From the NCBI GenBank assembly GCA_013350335.1, contig CM023541.1, positions 40,788,739 through 40,852,738 of the forward strand: 64,000 nucleotides of DNA, in the 5' to 3' direction. The notes under the pieces were generated by a model. It saw nothing but the letters and a program-made list of their open reading frames with translations, had not been told where the DNA came from and searched no databases. The stretch is from Chimonanthus salicifolius (lineage: Eukaryota; Streptophyta; Magnoliopsida; Laurales; Calycanthaceae). This document shows positions 1 through 12,652 of this stretch, one piece after another. The translations under genes and the position numbers were made by a program. Position 1 is the first letter of the stretch; every line of letters starts with the position of its first letter.

Positions 1-2600
1 AAAGCTGAAATGCCCTCCTATTCCCCAATAGTTCTTCCTCATGTACTCCTTAATCCCAACCCTATTGTGAAAAAGGCCAAGGTGATCTCTCTTCTATCAT
101 TATGCACTACTCCTCCAATACCTAACTTTACCCCTAGCTACCCCATCCATATTAACCTTAGACAAACCACGCTGTGGACACACCTAGTATTCCTTGCCCT
201 CTGACTAGTTCCCCTAAGCCCGCCCACTGATAAGTAGAACTCTGAAACTGATGACCCAACAAACTCTTTACACAAGGACAATCAACAGCTTAAGGTCCAC
301 TTTGCTCCCTCCACCACTACCCTAGGCTCTATTGTCTTGCCCTAAAAAACCCTCTTATTCCTTTCCTTCCAACTTGACCAAAACACTGAAGTTGGAATAA
401 TACTCCAAATTGCACCTTTTTTGCCCCTGACGGACCCTACCATTAAGGACCCATTCACAACCTATCAACCTTAAGATGTACTCTCATAATCTAAGTGAGA
501 ATTGACACCTGCATAATAAATGATCAATCTTCTCCTCCTTTGAATCACATAAAGTACAAGACAATGTGACCTCTATCAGATTAATGTTTTTTGTCTTTAA
601 ATTACTGCAAACCAAGATCCTATCCTTTGCTGCTGCCCAAGCAAAAACCTGTACTCAGGGAGGAACCCTACTATTCAAAACCAACGAACAAGGTGGTTTA
701 CTTACATAATTGGAAGCATACACTACTTTGAAGATGCTCGTCACTAAGAACTCCCTAGATGGATTGCCCACCCAAATTCTCTGATCCTCAACCTCTTCAT
801 AAATGTGAGCCTCTAAGAAAAGATTTCTCAAGTTATTATACTCTTCCAACTTAAAATCCCTTAAGGACCTCTTGAAGCCAATAGACCACCTAAAGCTTCA
901 TTCAGACTCCAAATAGCAATCCTTTCATTTCAAAAGTCACTCCTAGGCTCATGAGGTGGGCCATTGGACACATAATTCAAAATGTTGTGTACAATAGAAT
1001 GACTACATATCGGAATGATCGCACATGGAAAAAGATGACTTACCATGGGCTCAACAGTGTGGTGCTATTGAGTACCCACTAGATGTGTACAAATCGTGCT
1101 AAATTGCCATTCAGAAATATCTCTGGCCATGGCATGTGAAGCTCCTTAAACTTGAAGCTCATTGACCCCATTAGGCCTTTCCTCCTTGCAACTCCATTTG
1201 CCACTACAAATCTCAACCTATGTTGTCCAAAGAAAGGAGCAAGAACTTGCCCTTGCAGGCTAAAGGTAAAAAGGAATGCTGGGTGGAAAGACCCAAGGAA
1301 GTAAACAAATCAATGGACATTGAATTAAAAGGAGCTGTACCAATCTTAGGAGAGGTATCCCTTACACGTGGCATGATATGGGACTATGAATCCAAACCTG
1401 ATGGGGACGGGCAAAAATGAAGTAGCTTGATCCTGGGCATGATATTGTGTCTCCACATCCCTCTATGATTCTTGAATCTCCATAAAGTGTTTTCTTTCTG
1501 CCTTCTTTATGTCTCTCCTACCTTCCTCCCTCCTCCCATTCACCACGGGATATTTAATGGAATTAGCCACCCTCCTCATAGATGCCATTCTAAGGAAGAA
1601 TTTAGTATTCCTGTCATCATCCTTCAACACACACACACAACCCCCCCCCCCCCCCTTTTTTTCTCTCTCAATTCTTCTTCTGTAAGATCCCTTTCCTCCT
1701 AATCTCTTTCCACCCCTAAATTTCATTCAAGATCCACCTACTCTCTCGTAACTTTTAAGTTTTTTGTGTAGAATGAAACCTGCCCATCTTGTAACTTCAA
1801 AGCTGTTCCATTACACCTCCACAGTTTCCTTAAAATGTTTTTTCCTCCAACCATGCATTATTTAAGCGGAATGGCTTCGATTCCCAATTTTCCTCGTCTA
1901 TGTTGAAAAGGATTGGCCAATGATCTGATACATGTCTTTTTAGCTATACTTGCGTAGTCTCTTCAAACATCTCATCCCATGCAAGTAACGCTAGAAACCT
2001 CTTCTGCCGACTCATGGACAACCTATCTTGGCTGTTAGGACCATTTGAATCTGCCTCCCAGTAGCGGATAGTCGATGAGGTTCTAGGAATCAATAAACTC
2101 AGAAAAATCATCCATGGTGCTAGACGATCTCACATCATCCTTCTTCTCAGATGGGAATCTAACCATGTTAAAGTCTCTCCGTAGCACCAAAGAATATTTC
2201 AACATCTCACCATGTCCTTTAGCTCACTCTAGAAGGCCTCTCCAGCACTATCCATCTTGGGCCGTACACATTAGTAATACTACTTCGTTCTCCTACTAAA
2301 TCAACCTTTCCATTGACATAAACCTTTTTTCTCCGGCACTACGAATACCTCGAGAGACCGGAAAGTAGTCAATCCCCTCAGCGCTCTATTTGGACGGTTT
2401 TGTAAAACCAGTACACATCTAAAACCCCAAAGCTCCTTGATGTCTTACTGATCAAAAGTCTCCTTCTTGGTTACTTGCAACAGAACATCAGCTCTATGCT
2501 TTCTTATAAGGCTACAAATTGCACCCCTTTTTTGCATGAGGGCAATGCACTCTACATTCCAAGTGACCAACTTTATTGGCAACCCAATCCTGCTCTACCT
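1..2600 (-). mobile_element. LINE (L1-type) ORF2 remnant A
   Basis: Reading the minus strand from about 2590 downward gives an L1-type endonuclease: a start like KLVTWNV (about 2575), then RDFNMV (about 2170) and FIDS-x-NLIDYPLLGGRFKWS (about 2100-2040). The linker motif DDDRNTKFFLRMAS follows at about 1630-1580. After that come a zf-RVT-like segment (RIWVGNPSREFLVTS, about 780-720) and a C-x2-C...H...C stretch near 640-500. The reverse transcriptase core that should lie between is missing, since only about 600 bp separate the linker from the C-terminal part. Frames are broken by stops and shifts, so this is a dead copy. It continues past the left edge of the window. No tail or target-site duplication is visible. 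Confidence 0.8.
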
Positions 2601-2676
2601 TTCTTCTCCATTCCTTCCTTCTAGATTGGTACACTTTTGAAAAGCTAGAGGTACCAATAGGTCCAAGCTTACTATT

Positions 2677-2917
2677 TTTAAAATGGACATAGGGAGAAAA
2701 GAAGAAAAGAAGAAAGAAATGCAAGAAAGGGACGTAATGAGAGATAATTTATTGTATTGCTTGTTTGAAGGTGGTGTAGTACACATGTATATATAGAATA
2801 CAATGAGCGATCAAGGCGGCATATAAGGAAAGAAGAATCAATTACACCTAATGACATCTCTAGGTTAACTCTATAATAAGACATGTGAAAAATACTCAAT
2901 TTACAATATTTACAACA
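2677..2917 (-). repeat. 3' LTR of Copia A
   Basis: On the minus strand it begins TGTTGTAAATATTG, directly after the purine-rich tract. It aligns along its whole length with 6857-7109, sharing the acacatgtatatatagaata block and the caattacacctaatgacatc block. Confidence 0.88.
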
Positions 2918-3523
2918 CTTTCTCTCAAGCTGGTACGAAGATATCAATCAAGCCTAGCTTGCTGAAAACATCATCTAGCTGAGAGCAAGAGATGACTTTC
3001 GTCATTATATTAGCTAATTGATCCTTGGATTTCAAATATGGAGTGACAATATTCCCAGAGGATATATGATGTTGAAGAAAATGACAATCAATCTCTATAT
3101 GCTTTGTAGGCTCATGGTAAAATAGATTGGAAACAATATTGATTGTAGCTTGATTTTCACATAACAAGATAAGTGCTTCTGATGAAGGAAAATCTAATTC
3201 ATCAAAAAGCTGTTTGAACCACAATAAGTCACATGTTGTGTTGGCCATGTTCCTGTATTTTGTTTCTGCGCTGGAACGAGCAACAATAATTTTTTTTTTT
3301 GCTTCACCAAGAAACCAAATGGGATCCTAAAAGAATACAATAGTTTGAGGTAGATCGTTGATCATTAGGAGAACCAATCTAGTCAGCGGCGAAAATTAAA
3401 CGTAGGCTGATTCTTATAAAAGAGTCCACGACCAAGGTGTATCTTCAAGTTTTCATCCAGAATATCCAACATCATGAAGAAGAGCTAATGCATATTTCCG
3501 TTGGGAAAGAATAAGTCCTTTAG

Positions 3524-3663
3524 TTTGGAGATGGAGTTTTTTGCTTTTACTGGAGGATATTATTTGTACTTTTGCTCTTTTCTCCCTTTGATACCATCCT
3601 TTGTATCTTTGCATTATTAATATAATTTTTCTATTTGTCACTGCTCAAAAAAAGAAAAAGAAA
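3524..3663 (+). mobile_element. 5'-truncated LINE tail inserted in Copia A
   Basis: A 140-bp insert ends in an A-rich tail (about 3646-3663). It is flanked by an 18-bp direct repeat, aaagaataagtcctttag, at 3506-3523 and 3664-3681. The repeat interrupts the copia RT reading frame, so it is a target-site duplication. The 3' terminus (cactgctcaaaaaaag) resembles the tails of the RNase H-bearing LINEs at 22711-23094 and 41850-43813. Confidence 0.85.
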
Positions 3664-6600
3664 AAAGAATAAGTCCTTTAGATGATTGAGCAACTTCAAT
3701 TCTCAAGAAATAATGAAGTAAGCCAAGAGCCTTAATCTCAAAAGACTGTTGCAGATAGGCTTTCAAAGCACCAATAAAGGACTTATTATTCCCTCTTAAG
3801 ACTATATCATTGACATAAACCACAAGAAATATATGATTGATATCATGCAAAACCATAGTTTAACAAGGCCGTGCTAAATTTGTCAAACCACGCTAGAGGA
3901 GATTGCTTGAGAGCATACCTTCTTTTGCTCCCCCTGTCTAATAAAGCCCAGAGGTGATACCATGTAAACTTCTTCTTTCAAGTCACAATGGAGAAATGCA
4001 TCCTTGACATCTAATTGATGGAGATTTCACTGTTGAGTAGTAGCAATAGAGATAATAACTCGTAAAGAGGTGATCTTTGCACGAGAGAGATAATATCCTG
4101 ATAATCAATTTCATAGATCTGAGTGAAGCCTTTAACCACTAGGCGAGCTTTGTATCAAACAATGAATCCGTCTAAATTGTGTTTGAGAGTAAAGACCTAC
4201 TTACACCCTACTGGAGTCTTTTCCTCCAGGGGGATTACCATCTCCCAAGTCTGATTTTTTCAAGTGCACCTCTTAGGAATGGAAGGGGTATCTATTTTGG
4301 ACAGGAAGTTGTGATATGACAGAGAAACAGTATTATAGGAAACAAAATGATTTATCAAATGTTCAATATACACACGTTTACCTTTCCTCAAAGCGATGGG
4401 AAGGTCGGGATTCTCAGGTGATGGATCTGGACAGTCCAAGGATGATTGGGTGGTAGTAGGTGAAGCATGAGGCCTACCTTTCTTCTAGAGGTAGGCAGAT
4501 TAGAAGAAGTGTCAACTGCATCTGTAATAATATGAAGAACATGAGAAGAGAAAGACGACTTATGACTGGATGGCTGAAAATATGGAGTGTTCAAAAAAAA
4601 AATAATAAAAAAAATCCATAGAAACAAATCTTTTATCAGATTCGGATTAAAACATTTATATCCCTTTTGAGTGGAAGAGTAACCCAAGAACACACATTTC
4701 ACAGATTTTTTTTTTTTTCCAATCTTGTCAGCAGAAAATCATGAACAAATAGGAACATCCAAAAACACGCAACGGAAGTATAGAAGCAAACCAGGTAGAA
4801 ATAACATCAGTAGGTGCTTTGTTATTTAAGATTCTTGTAGGCATGTGAGTTATTAAATAATAAGCAATGAGTATAGAATCACACCAATATAACTCAGGAA
4901 CAGTCATTACAATTAACAAAGATCGGGCTACCTCAAGAAGATGATGATTCTTTCTTTCAGCAACTCCATTTTGCTGAGGTGTATGGGGGCAAGAAGTTTG
5001 AGATTCAATCCCATGTTCCTGAAGATAATGTAAAAAAGAGAGAGACATATATTCCCCCCCATTATCACTTCGCAAGGTTTTAAGGTAACAATCAAATTGA
5101 GTAGTAATCCATTTATGAAAAATGCGAAAATGATCAAAGACCTCAAATTTATATTTCATCAAATAAATCTAAGTCATTTGAGAGCAATCATCTATGAATG
5201 TGGCAAAATAACGAAGTCATGTTGAAGAAGCAATGAGTGACATGCAAACATCAGAATGTATTAAGGAGAGAAAAGAGGAAGAGGAATGATTGGAAGACTG
5301 AGAAAAGGTGGGTCGATGTTGCTTTCTATTGACAACTTTTATAAATGAAATTATCAATTTCAAAGAAGATTGCAAATGCTTTATCACGGTATTAGATGGA
5401 TGACCAAGTTGACAATGCCAAAGCCATCTATCTTGATGACTATTAGAACAAGTAACATGTTCTCAGCCAATTTGTGGATTAGCCAATTTGTGGATCAAAG
5501 TACATACCATTTTCTTCACGACGACCTCCAATTGTCCTTTTTGTTACCAAATCCTAAATAACACAATGAGAAGGGAAAAAAAGTCCCAGAACAATTTGAG
5601 GCTTTAGTAAGTGAACTAACAGATAAAAGATTATTAGACAATCGGGGAACATGAAAAGCAGAAGATAAATGAATAGTCCCTTTACCATTGATGGAGGTAA
5701 GTGTCCCATCAACAAGTTTAACACATCTAAGACAGAGAATTAAGAGAAGAAAAAAGATGAGACATACCCGGTATGTGATCAGTAGCCCCAGAATCAGGGA
5801 TTGCCGGATGAGGTCTGTAAGCAGATGAGATAGTACTTGATTGAGCAACAGAAGTTTGGGCATAACCAAAGGATTGAAGGCTCTTAATTTGTATTCTGTC
5901 TTGTTGTAAGGAATCAAATTCTTGCCGAGACACTTGAATAACATCATCCTCGGGTGAAGTAAGGCTAGAGAATGCCATTTGGATTGATCACAAGTAATGA
6001 GATCTCAAAAAAAAAACCAGTGTCTAACAGCTTTCCAGCAAATCAGCCCACAACACTCTAAAAAAGAGAGCCCCACATGCAACAAAATTGAAATTCAACA
6101 AAAGTGATCCAAAATAGTGGCAACTGGCAACGCTAGAGAGAAGATCCAGTAACTATTCTGCATAATACCCTGATGTAGCAAGAAACTCTTCAAATCTGAC
6201 GTCCCTAGTATAGTTTTAAAAGAAGACTACAGAAGAGTGGGCCTCACACTGATCGAAATCCAGATGCACTCAGTGGGATGCCAACTACAACAAGGGGCGA
6301 TAGTAATGGTGTTGAATTTAGGCAGAAATATCAGGAAGGGAGCCAGATTGAAGGGAAAATCCCAAAAAAGGAAGGTTGTAGACGTCCCAGAGCAATCTGG
6401 AATATCAGTGAAACTGGGATCCCACAAATCAACGAAAGAGATGATCTTCCTTATGGATAGATTCTAGATCAATGGGTGAAACCTATAGTGCAGGTTTGAG
6501 GCACAAATATTGTGTAGACCTAGATTGAAATGAAGAAAAACTGCCCTTGTTCTACAGTAATGTTTAGAGATCTGATTAGAAGAACAACACTTGTAGGTCC

Positions 6601-6856
6601 TATGAAAATCCAGAACCAAAAGTCAACCAGATGGAAGGATCAAAAGATGACACAGGGATGACAGGGTTTGAGGATGAAGTGCAAACATGAACCAGATCTA
6701 ATGGTGAGAAGAAGAGGTAATGTTGAACTGAAACAGGCTGAACTGCTATTGCAGAGAAATCCAGAGACAACAGAACCAAACAGATTTGAAGTTTGGGATT
6801 ATAGCAACAGAGGTGGCTGTGTCAAGGAATAACCCAGCAGCTTCTGGCTGATACCA

Positions 6857-7109
6857 TCTTAAAATGACAATAGGGAGAAAATAAGAAAAGAAAGAAAGTA
6901 ATGCAGGAAAAGGGACGAAAAGAGAGAGATAATTCTGTGTATTGTATTGCTTATTTAGAAGTAGTAGTAGTACACATGTATATATAGAATACAATGAGTC
7001 AATCAAGGCGGCAAATAAGGAAAGAAGAATCAATTACACCTAATGACATCGGTAGGTCAACTCTATAGTAAGACATGTGAAAAATACACAATTTACAATA
7101 TTTACAATA
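6857..7109 (-). repeat. 5' LTR of Copia A
   Basis: Partner of 2677-2917. Its inner end abuts the tRNA-Met primer-binding site at 6848-6856. It carries a TATA-like tatatata segment in the shared block near 6980. Confidence 0.88.
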
Positions 7110-7930
7110 CCTATTATGTTTCTTCGAGCTACGAGAACTTAGAGAGAGTCTATCCAATAGTCAATCCAATTCAGCAGACTCAAAATTTTAAAATTAATGC
7201 TCAATCTACACTCACGCTAATTCCTTAAATAAGGCATCACAAAGCAATAATGTATCATCCGCAAACTGCAAATGGGAAATAACCATGCCATTTTGTGCCA
7301 CCTCGAAACCTTTAATAACTCCTACCTCCCTGGCCATATTAACTTATTTAATGCCTCTACCACCATGATGAATATGAAAAGGGATAGTGGATCCCCTTGT
7401 GAAGTCCTCTAGACGCCTTGATTGGTGCAATAAGTGAACCATTCACTAATATTAAAAAAAAGGAATCCTCCACACAAGCTTTCATTCATTTTCGCCATTG
7501 ATCCCCAAAACCCATACACCAAACAAGTAATCCACAAAATCCCAATCAACATGATCATAAGCTTTTTCCATATCAATTTTCAGAAGAATACCAACCTTCT
7601 TCTCTTTCTTCCTAGCAATGGACAATCTCATTTGCAATCAAAACACCGTCCAAAATCTGCCTGCCTTCCACGAAAGTCCCTTGAGTATCACCAATGATCT
7701 TAGACAACACCCACATGAGCTTAACTGAAAGAACCTTGGCTAACAACTTACAAACATCCCACCTTTCAAAAAAAAACTTATACACACATCCCACCAAACT
7801 AATTGGCCTAAAGTGATCCAATTCCCTTGGACCCTCCCTGTTTGGAATCAAAGTTACAAAAGAATTTTTAAGTTCCTTATTAACAATGCCCCTCTTATGA
7901 AACTCTCTATACAAACGAAAGTCCCTTGTT
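7110..7930 (-). mobile_element. LINE reverse-transcriptase remnant B
   Basis: The minus strand encodes the start of an L1-type [43 protein letters not shown] (7914-7612), then [11 protein letters not shown] (about 7570) and GDPLSLFIF (about 7395). The catalytic-box area near 7270 is degraded. The frame runs up to the right LTR of Copia A at 7109 and is lost there. It is not clear whether remnant A on the far side of Copia A belongs to the same copy, because the domain order does not fit a simple split. Confidence 0.8.
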
Positions 7931-8165
7931 ATTCCCCCCCTTAGTTACAGGGATTTACTATAACTAGAGGTGTTCATGGGCGTGGTTCGGGCCGGTTTCA
8001 CTGAAAAAAAATGAGCCTAGCCGAAGCCCGAGCCCATACGATCAAGCTCGATTATTTTGTAAATTAAATTAAAAAAATCAGTAATTTTCACCATTTATGT
8101 ATTTTTTTTTAAAAAAATGAGAGAGAGAGAGGGAGAGAGAGAGCACCTTGATGGAGGAGAAGATG
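7931..8165. other. MITE-like remnant and GA microsatellite, no gene
   Basis: 7967-8060 begins ctagaggtgttcatgggc and contains gggccgg and cccgagccc words like those in the hAT-type MITEs elsewhere in the window. No second terminus is visible. A short GA-rich microsatellite follows at 8117-8142. Confidence 0.4.
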
Positions 8166-8622
8166 GAAGAGGGGTCGTCGAATTGAGATGGATGTTTCGA
8201 CTTAGATATAACGAATATGATAGGAGCAAGGTGGGAAAATGTAGACAAGTAGTGGAGTCTTGTGCTACGTTGGATGAGTGGTTTAACCTTAAAGGATAGA
8301 GTTAGAAATGAATGCATCAGGATAATTTAAAGATGGGTCCAATAGATGACAAATTGAGAGAAACTTGTTTGAGATGGTTTGGTCATATTAGTAGAAGATC
8401 AAGCACAACTCCAGTGCGTAAAGTTGAGAGGCTATGGATTGAAGCCACTAGGAGGAGAGGACGATCTTTGAAGACATGGAGGAAAGGGATAAAAAAAAAG
8501 GACATGTTAGATTGTAAAGTGACTGATAGTATGATTTATGATAGGGTAAACTGGAGAATAACAACTCATAAAGATGACCTTAGATAGATGAGATATTGGC
8601 TGATGATGATGACGATGTAAAG
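8166..8622 (+). mobile_element. RTE-type LINE 3' fragment
   Basis: The plus strand encodes the C-terminal tail typical of plant RTE elements: PIDDKLRETCLRWFGHI, TTPVRKVERL, RRRGRSLKTWRKGIKKKD and DRVNWRI (8342-8589, stop at 8588). The end is a short TGATGATGATGACGATG run rather than poly(A), which is characteristic of RTE. On its right it abuts copia RT coding DNA on the minus strand (PVAKLTSVRVLVTLPAINHWPL, 8698-8623), so it probably inserted into Copia D. The copia sequence does not resume on its left. Confidence 0.82.
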
Positions 8623-9514
8623 GCCAGTGATTGATGGCAGGCAGAGTAACTAGTACTCGTACTGATGTGAGTTTAGCTACTTGGGGAGAAGGTCTCATGA
8701 TACTCCATACCGTTTGTTTGGGTAAATCCCTTGGCTACTAACCTGACTTTATATCAAGCAATTAATCCATTAGAATTATGCTTGAGGGTAAAAACCCATT
8801 TACATACAAATGTCTTCTTCCTAGGTGGAATTCCACTGTCTCATGTATGATTATTTTCAAGAGCAGCCCTCTAGGATGGATGGCATAGAGTGCTATCAAC
8901 CCTTCTGGGAATGGGAACGATGTCCAAAGAATTTGAAAGGCCTTGTAGGATGGGGAAACAATATGATAGCTAACAAATTGCTCAATTGGATGGTTGGTGT
9001 AGGAATGTTTACCTTTCCACAAGGCGATAGGAAATTCAAGACTAGGAGAAGTCTGGTTTGGACTTTTAGTAGACGAGTCATTGGAAGCCAATCAACTAAA
9101 GGTTCTTTGTCATCATTGATAGAGAAGAAGAACCATTCAAAAAAAAATTTTGATAGAGAAGAAGAGGTTTAAAGGGACCATGTGTTGGAGAAGCATAAAA
9201 AAACCTTGGGACAACAAGAGGAGACGAAGAAATGCTACGAGTCGTAGAAAAATAAAGCTGATTTTAAAAAATAAATTAACATCCATGGAAACAAAACATC
9301 TCCCACTCACAGGATCAAAGCTTCTATCTCCTTTCTGAGATGACTGAGTACCCAAGAAAAACACACGATAGATTTTTTGGAAAGCTTATCAGCAGCAAAG
9401 TTATGAAAAAAGCACACATCCATACACCCAAGTAAGTAAAATAGACATAGAATGTTGAATGGAAATAATGTCATTGGTTGCTTTATTGTGTAACACTTGT
9501 GAAGTGATGAAAGC

Positions 9515-10465
9515 TGATGGTGAAAACTGCAATAAAATCACACTTCCACAAATCTTCAGCGAAATAAAAATTTATACATGATTTCTACAAACCAAGTCAA
9601 GAAATTCAATCATAGAACCTCGAAAAATCCCAACTCCATATGGATCTGAATTAACAAAATCTCGAAGCTCAGATGAAAAAAATCCACTCTCAATTTCACT
9701 TGAGAAAAAGAAAATGGCTCAAATCTCACTAGGATAATTCCCACCTATGCAAATTCACCAATGAAATTCGAAATTCAATTGAATTAAAATTGCATCACGG
9801 AATCCAATTTTAATTATGCAATGTGGGATGCAATCAATTGAACACTTAAATTCAAGATGCAATCAAACATAACACATACATAATTAAAATTAACTCAACA
9901 TAAATTCAAGATTTAATTCAAAAGAAATAACTAAGGCTCACCAGACTAGGAGACGTCCAAAAGTGACCTCGCTTTCATAAAATTCGAATTGGCTCGTTGT
10001 GTTACAAAGGATTGACCATACTCCAATTTATGGATGAGCAATGAAGAAAATTGCGGAAAAAATAATAAATAATTACACCCAAAATGGAACTTGCGCCCAA
10101 CCCAAATCCAATTGGGTTTACATGCCATTTGCTTTCTAAATCCCTAATCTACTAAATTAAAATTTACCCAATTAAATTCAGCCATGTGGCTTTATTACAT
10201 CATCACTAGAAAAAAAAAAGAAAAAACCAAAAATTGCATCATATTCCAATAATTTGCTTGGGCCATTTTTTTGCTTGATTTGTTTGATTGAATCCAATAT
10301 TCTCTCCCTCCACAAGCAATTATGGCCATGAATTTAAATTGATGCTAACTTTGTTGCTTTAAAAAAACATTGAACTCCATGCTCCATATGCCCATGGGTT
10401 GCCTCTTTGGTGAGATATACCACAAATAAATCTTAGGGATACGGTGACATAGCATGTGACTAGGC
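9515..10465. mobile_element. Unclassified AT-rich insertion in Copia D integrase
   Basis: About 0.95 kb separates the two halves of Copia D integrase. It starts near tgatggtgaaaactgc (9518) and ends near acatagcatgtg (about 10450). No coding motif, tail or target-site duplication was found. About 0.1 kb of integrase, judged by alignment with Copia A, is missing at the junction. A solo LTR of another family is possible but unproven. Confidence 0.4.
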
Positions 10466-12426
10466 GATGACTAAGCAATATCATGATTCTTCAAATATTT
10501 CAAAAATGGAGTTTTAGAGATATTCTCCACCATTATCATTGTGCAATATTTTGATAGATTAAACCGAGTAGTAACCCATTTATGAAATGTGCAAAAGTGA
10601 TCAAAGACTTTATGTTTATGTTTCATCAAATATAACCATATTGTGCGAGAAGAATCTCCAATAGATCTGACAAAGTAATGAAAACCATCCCTAGAAGTAA
10701 TAGCAGCCATCCAAAGATAAAATTGAGTTAAAGACATAAAAACAAGAACGTTATTATTTGTAGAAGACATAAATGTGGGTCTATGATGTTTTCCAAATTG
10801 ACAACTATCACACTCAAATTTATTAAATTGTAAAGGTGAAACTAAAAATTTGAGATCAACATCAGAAGGATCTCTGAAGCAATGATGCCACAACCGAATG
10901 CCATCAAAAGCAGCCACACCAGCCATGGAAGAACCCAATGAAGCATCAAGGACATAAAGACATAAAGACCTTGTCATCATTACCACCACTAATCGTCTAT
11001 TTTGTGTCCAGTCTTGGATGACACATTGAGTAGGGAAAAAAGTCATTGAGCAATTCAGATTCTTTTTAAGGGAACTATACAAACAATGTAGAAGAAAGTT
11101 GAAGCTTACAAGACAACGGAATGGTGCCTTTGCCATGAATAGTGGTAGAGGTACCATCAACAAGTCTCACCAGATTCATTTGACCACTCATGTAAAGATG
11201 GAAAAAGATGAGACATCGGCACGAAATGGTTCAAATTCAAGATTACGTCCATCAAGAATCTCAATGGTTCGTCGCTTCTTAATATATTATTTATGTCATT
11301 GAATATCATAATTGAACTTAAAATTGAGGTTCTCAAGATGGTTAACTCTAATGAGTAACTCATCCACGCGACTGAGCAATTTCCTAGTATGCCTGGTACA
11401 TTTGCTAGAATTATCTTGATCAGAATAGAGATCTCATACAATATCCTAGATCTCTTTGGCTGTAGGAAGCATATAGACACCTTGTCGAATATGTTCTTCC
11501 ATCATATGAATCAACCAAGTTTGAACCAAATAATTATTAACTTTCCGCTCTTTATCATGGGGATTGAATTCTTCAGGCTCAGTTGATTTCCCGCAATATA
11601 GCCCAATTTTCATCAGGCCTCTATAAACATCTTGGCAAAAGACCATTGGAGATAATGTCTCATTAAAAAGGGCAGTGGTGATTTTCCCAGTATGTGTAGG
11701 GTCTGAAGGGATTGCTTAAAAATACCATAAGTCCCCTAAGTGCTAGAATTTCCAGAAGATATTGTAGAATTCAACATAATGGCAAATAACTAAAATAGAT
11801 ATGAAATCCAAATAGTACAACACTCAAAAGTACCAAGCTACGCAAGAAATAAGGAAAGAAAGGTCCTGAAATCCTTAGATACAACAGATCTGAGAAAAAA
11901 TGATCCAAAAGTGGGCCCTACTTGATCGAAGTCCTTGAAACATCCAGTGAGAAATAAAATAATGGTAGAAGCGACTGTGATGGAAGAGGTACCAAGTCCA
12001 AATGCAGGAAATCATGCCAGATGTAAGGCTAACATAGGCCCCACAAGTCAATGGAACTGTCAATCAATCGTACGGATCAATACAACAATTAGGAGCGACA
12101 AGTGTGGTGAAGTTTGAGGGAGAGATTTGCCAGATCTAGGGTTTTGATTCCACCACTGTTTCTATTTCCTAGTTTTCTTAAAAAAAAAAACAGAGAAAAT
12201 GAAATTTCTATCGTTTGATCTCCAAAAATTCTAGAAAAATTGATTCGAAGTCTAGGCAAGGAAACGAATCAAATACCTCCAAAATTTTAGAAAAATAGAT
12301 TTGGAGTCTAGGCAAGCGAATTGAATACCACTATTTGCCGAAGATCTGGTAGGTGGGTTCCACCTCCATGACTAGTGACGAATGCCTTTACACAGTAAAA
12401 GGAAACACAAGGCTAGCTCTGTATCA

Positions 12427-12652
12427 TGTTGTAAACTAAAAAAGTGGGAAATTAAAAAGAAAAGAAGAAATGAAGGAGAAAAATGATGAATGTAGCTTTT
12501 TTATTTGATGTTTTCAGTAGTGGGAATTGCACGGTTTTGTAGGACATAGAAATGCAACAAAAGAGAAAAAAAACACCCTAAAAGGAAGTCGGCCAATATA
12601 GTAATCCTAGAGGCTACGGAAAAAAAATACATGATCACAATATCCTACAACA
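12427..12652 (-). repeat. 5' LTR of Copia D
   Basis: It begins TGTTGTAAAC and ends CTACAACA on the plus strand, with a tRNA-Met-like primer-binding sequence (gctctgtatca, 12416-12426) immediately inside. No partner LTR survives in the window. Immediately right of it lies LINE remnant C. Confidence 0.7.

Larger units (their letters stand above)
2677..7109 (-). mobile_element. Ty1/copia LTR retrotransposon A, degenerate
   Basis: Two similar terminal repeats (2677-2917 and 6857-7109) bracket copia-like coding remnants on the minus strand. The primer-binding site, complement of initiator tRNA-Met (TGGTATCAG on the minus strand), is at 6848-6856, next to the right LTR. A polypurine run lies just inside the left LTR (about 2918-2930). 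Minus-strand order is protease (PDSGATDH, about 5800), GAG-pre-integrase (LLSVSSLTKASNC), integrase (LRSDNGGEY and PHTPQQNGVAERKN, 5162-4728), RT pieces (VVYVNDIVL, about 3820) and RNase H (CENQATINIVSN, 3248-2925). A gag domain is not recognisable between 6856 and 5980. Flanks read actat and cctat, a near-match 5-bp duplication. Multiple stops make it non-autonomous. Confidence 0.9.
8623..12652 (-). mobile_element. Ty1/copia retrotransposon D, 3' half lost
   Basis: Minus-strand order from the right is: 5' LTR 12427-12652, primer-binding-like TGATACAGAGC (12426-12416), leader, gag (VQTWLIHMMEEHI, TAKEI, 11646-11446), GAG-pre-integrase and integrase (RLWHHCFRDPSDVD, CDSCQFGKHHRPTF, 11163-10471), post-integrase (VFLGTQSSQKGDRSFDP, 9364-9137), the NHPIEQFVSYH linker (9091-8762) and the RT start ([11 protein letters not shown], about 8730). 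The rest of RT, RNase H and the 3' LTR are absent; the element stops at the RTE fragment. A 0.95-kb foreign block (about 9515-10465) interrupts integrase. Stops and frameshifts are frequent. Confidence 0.85.
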
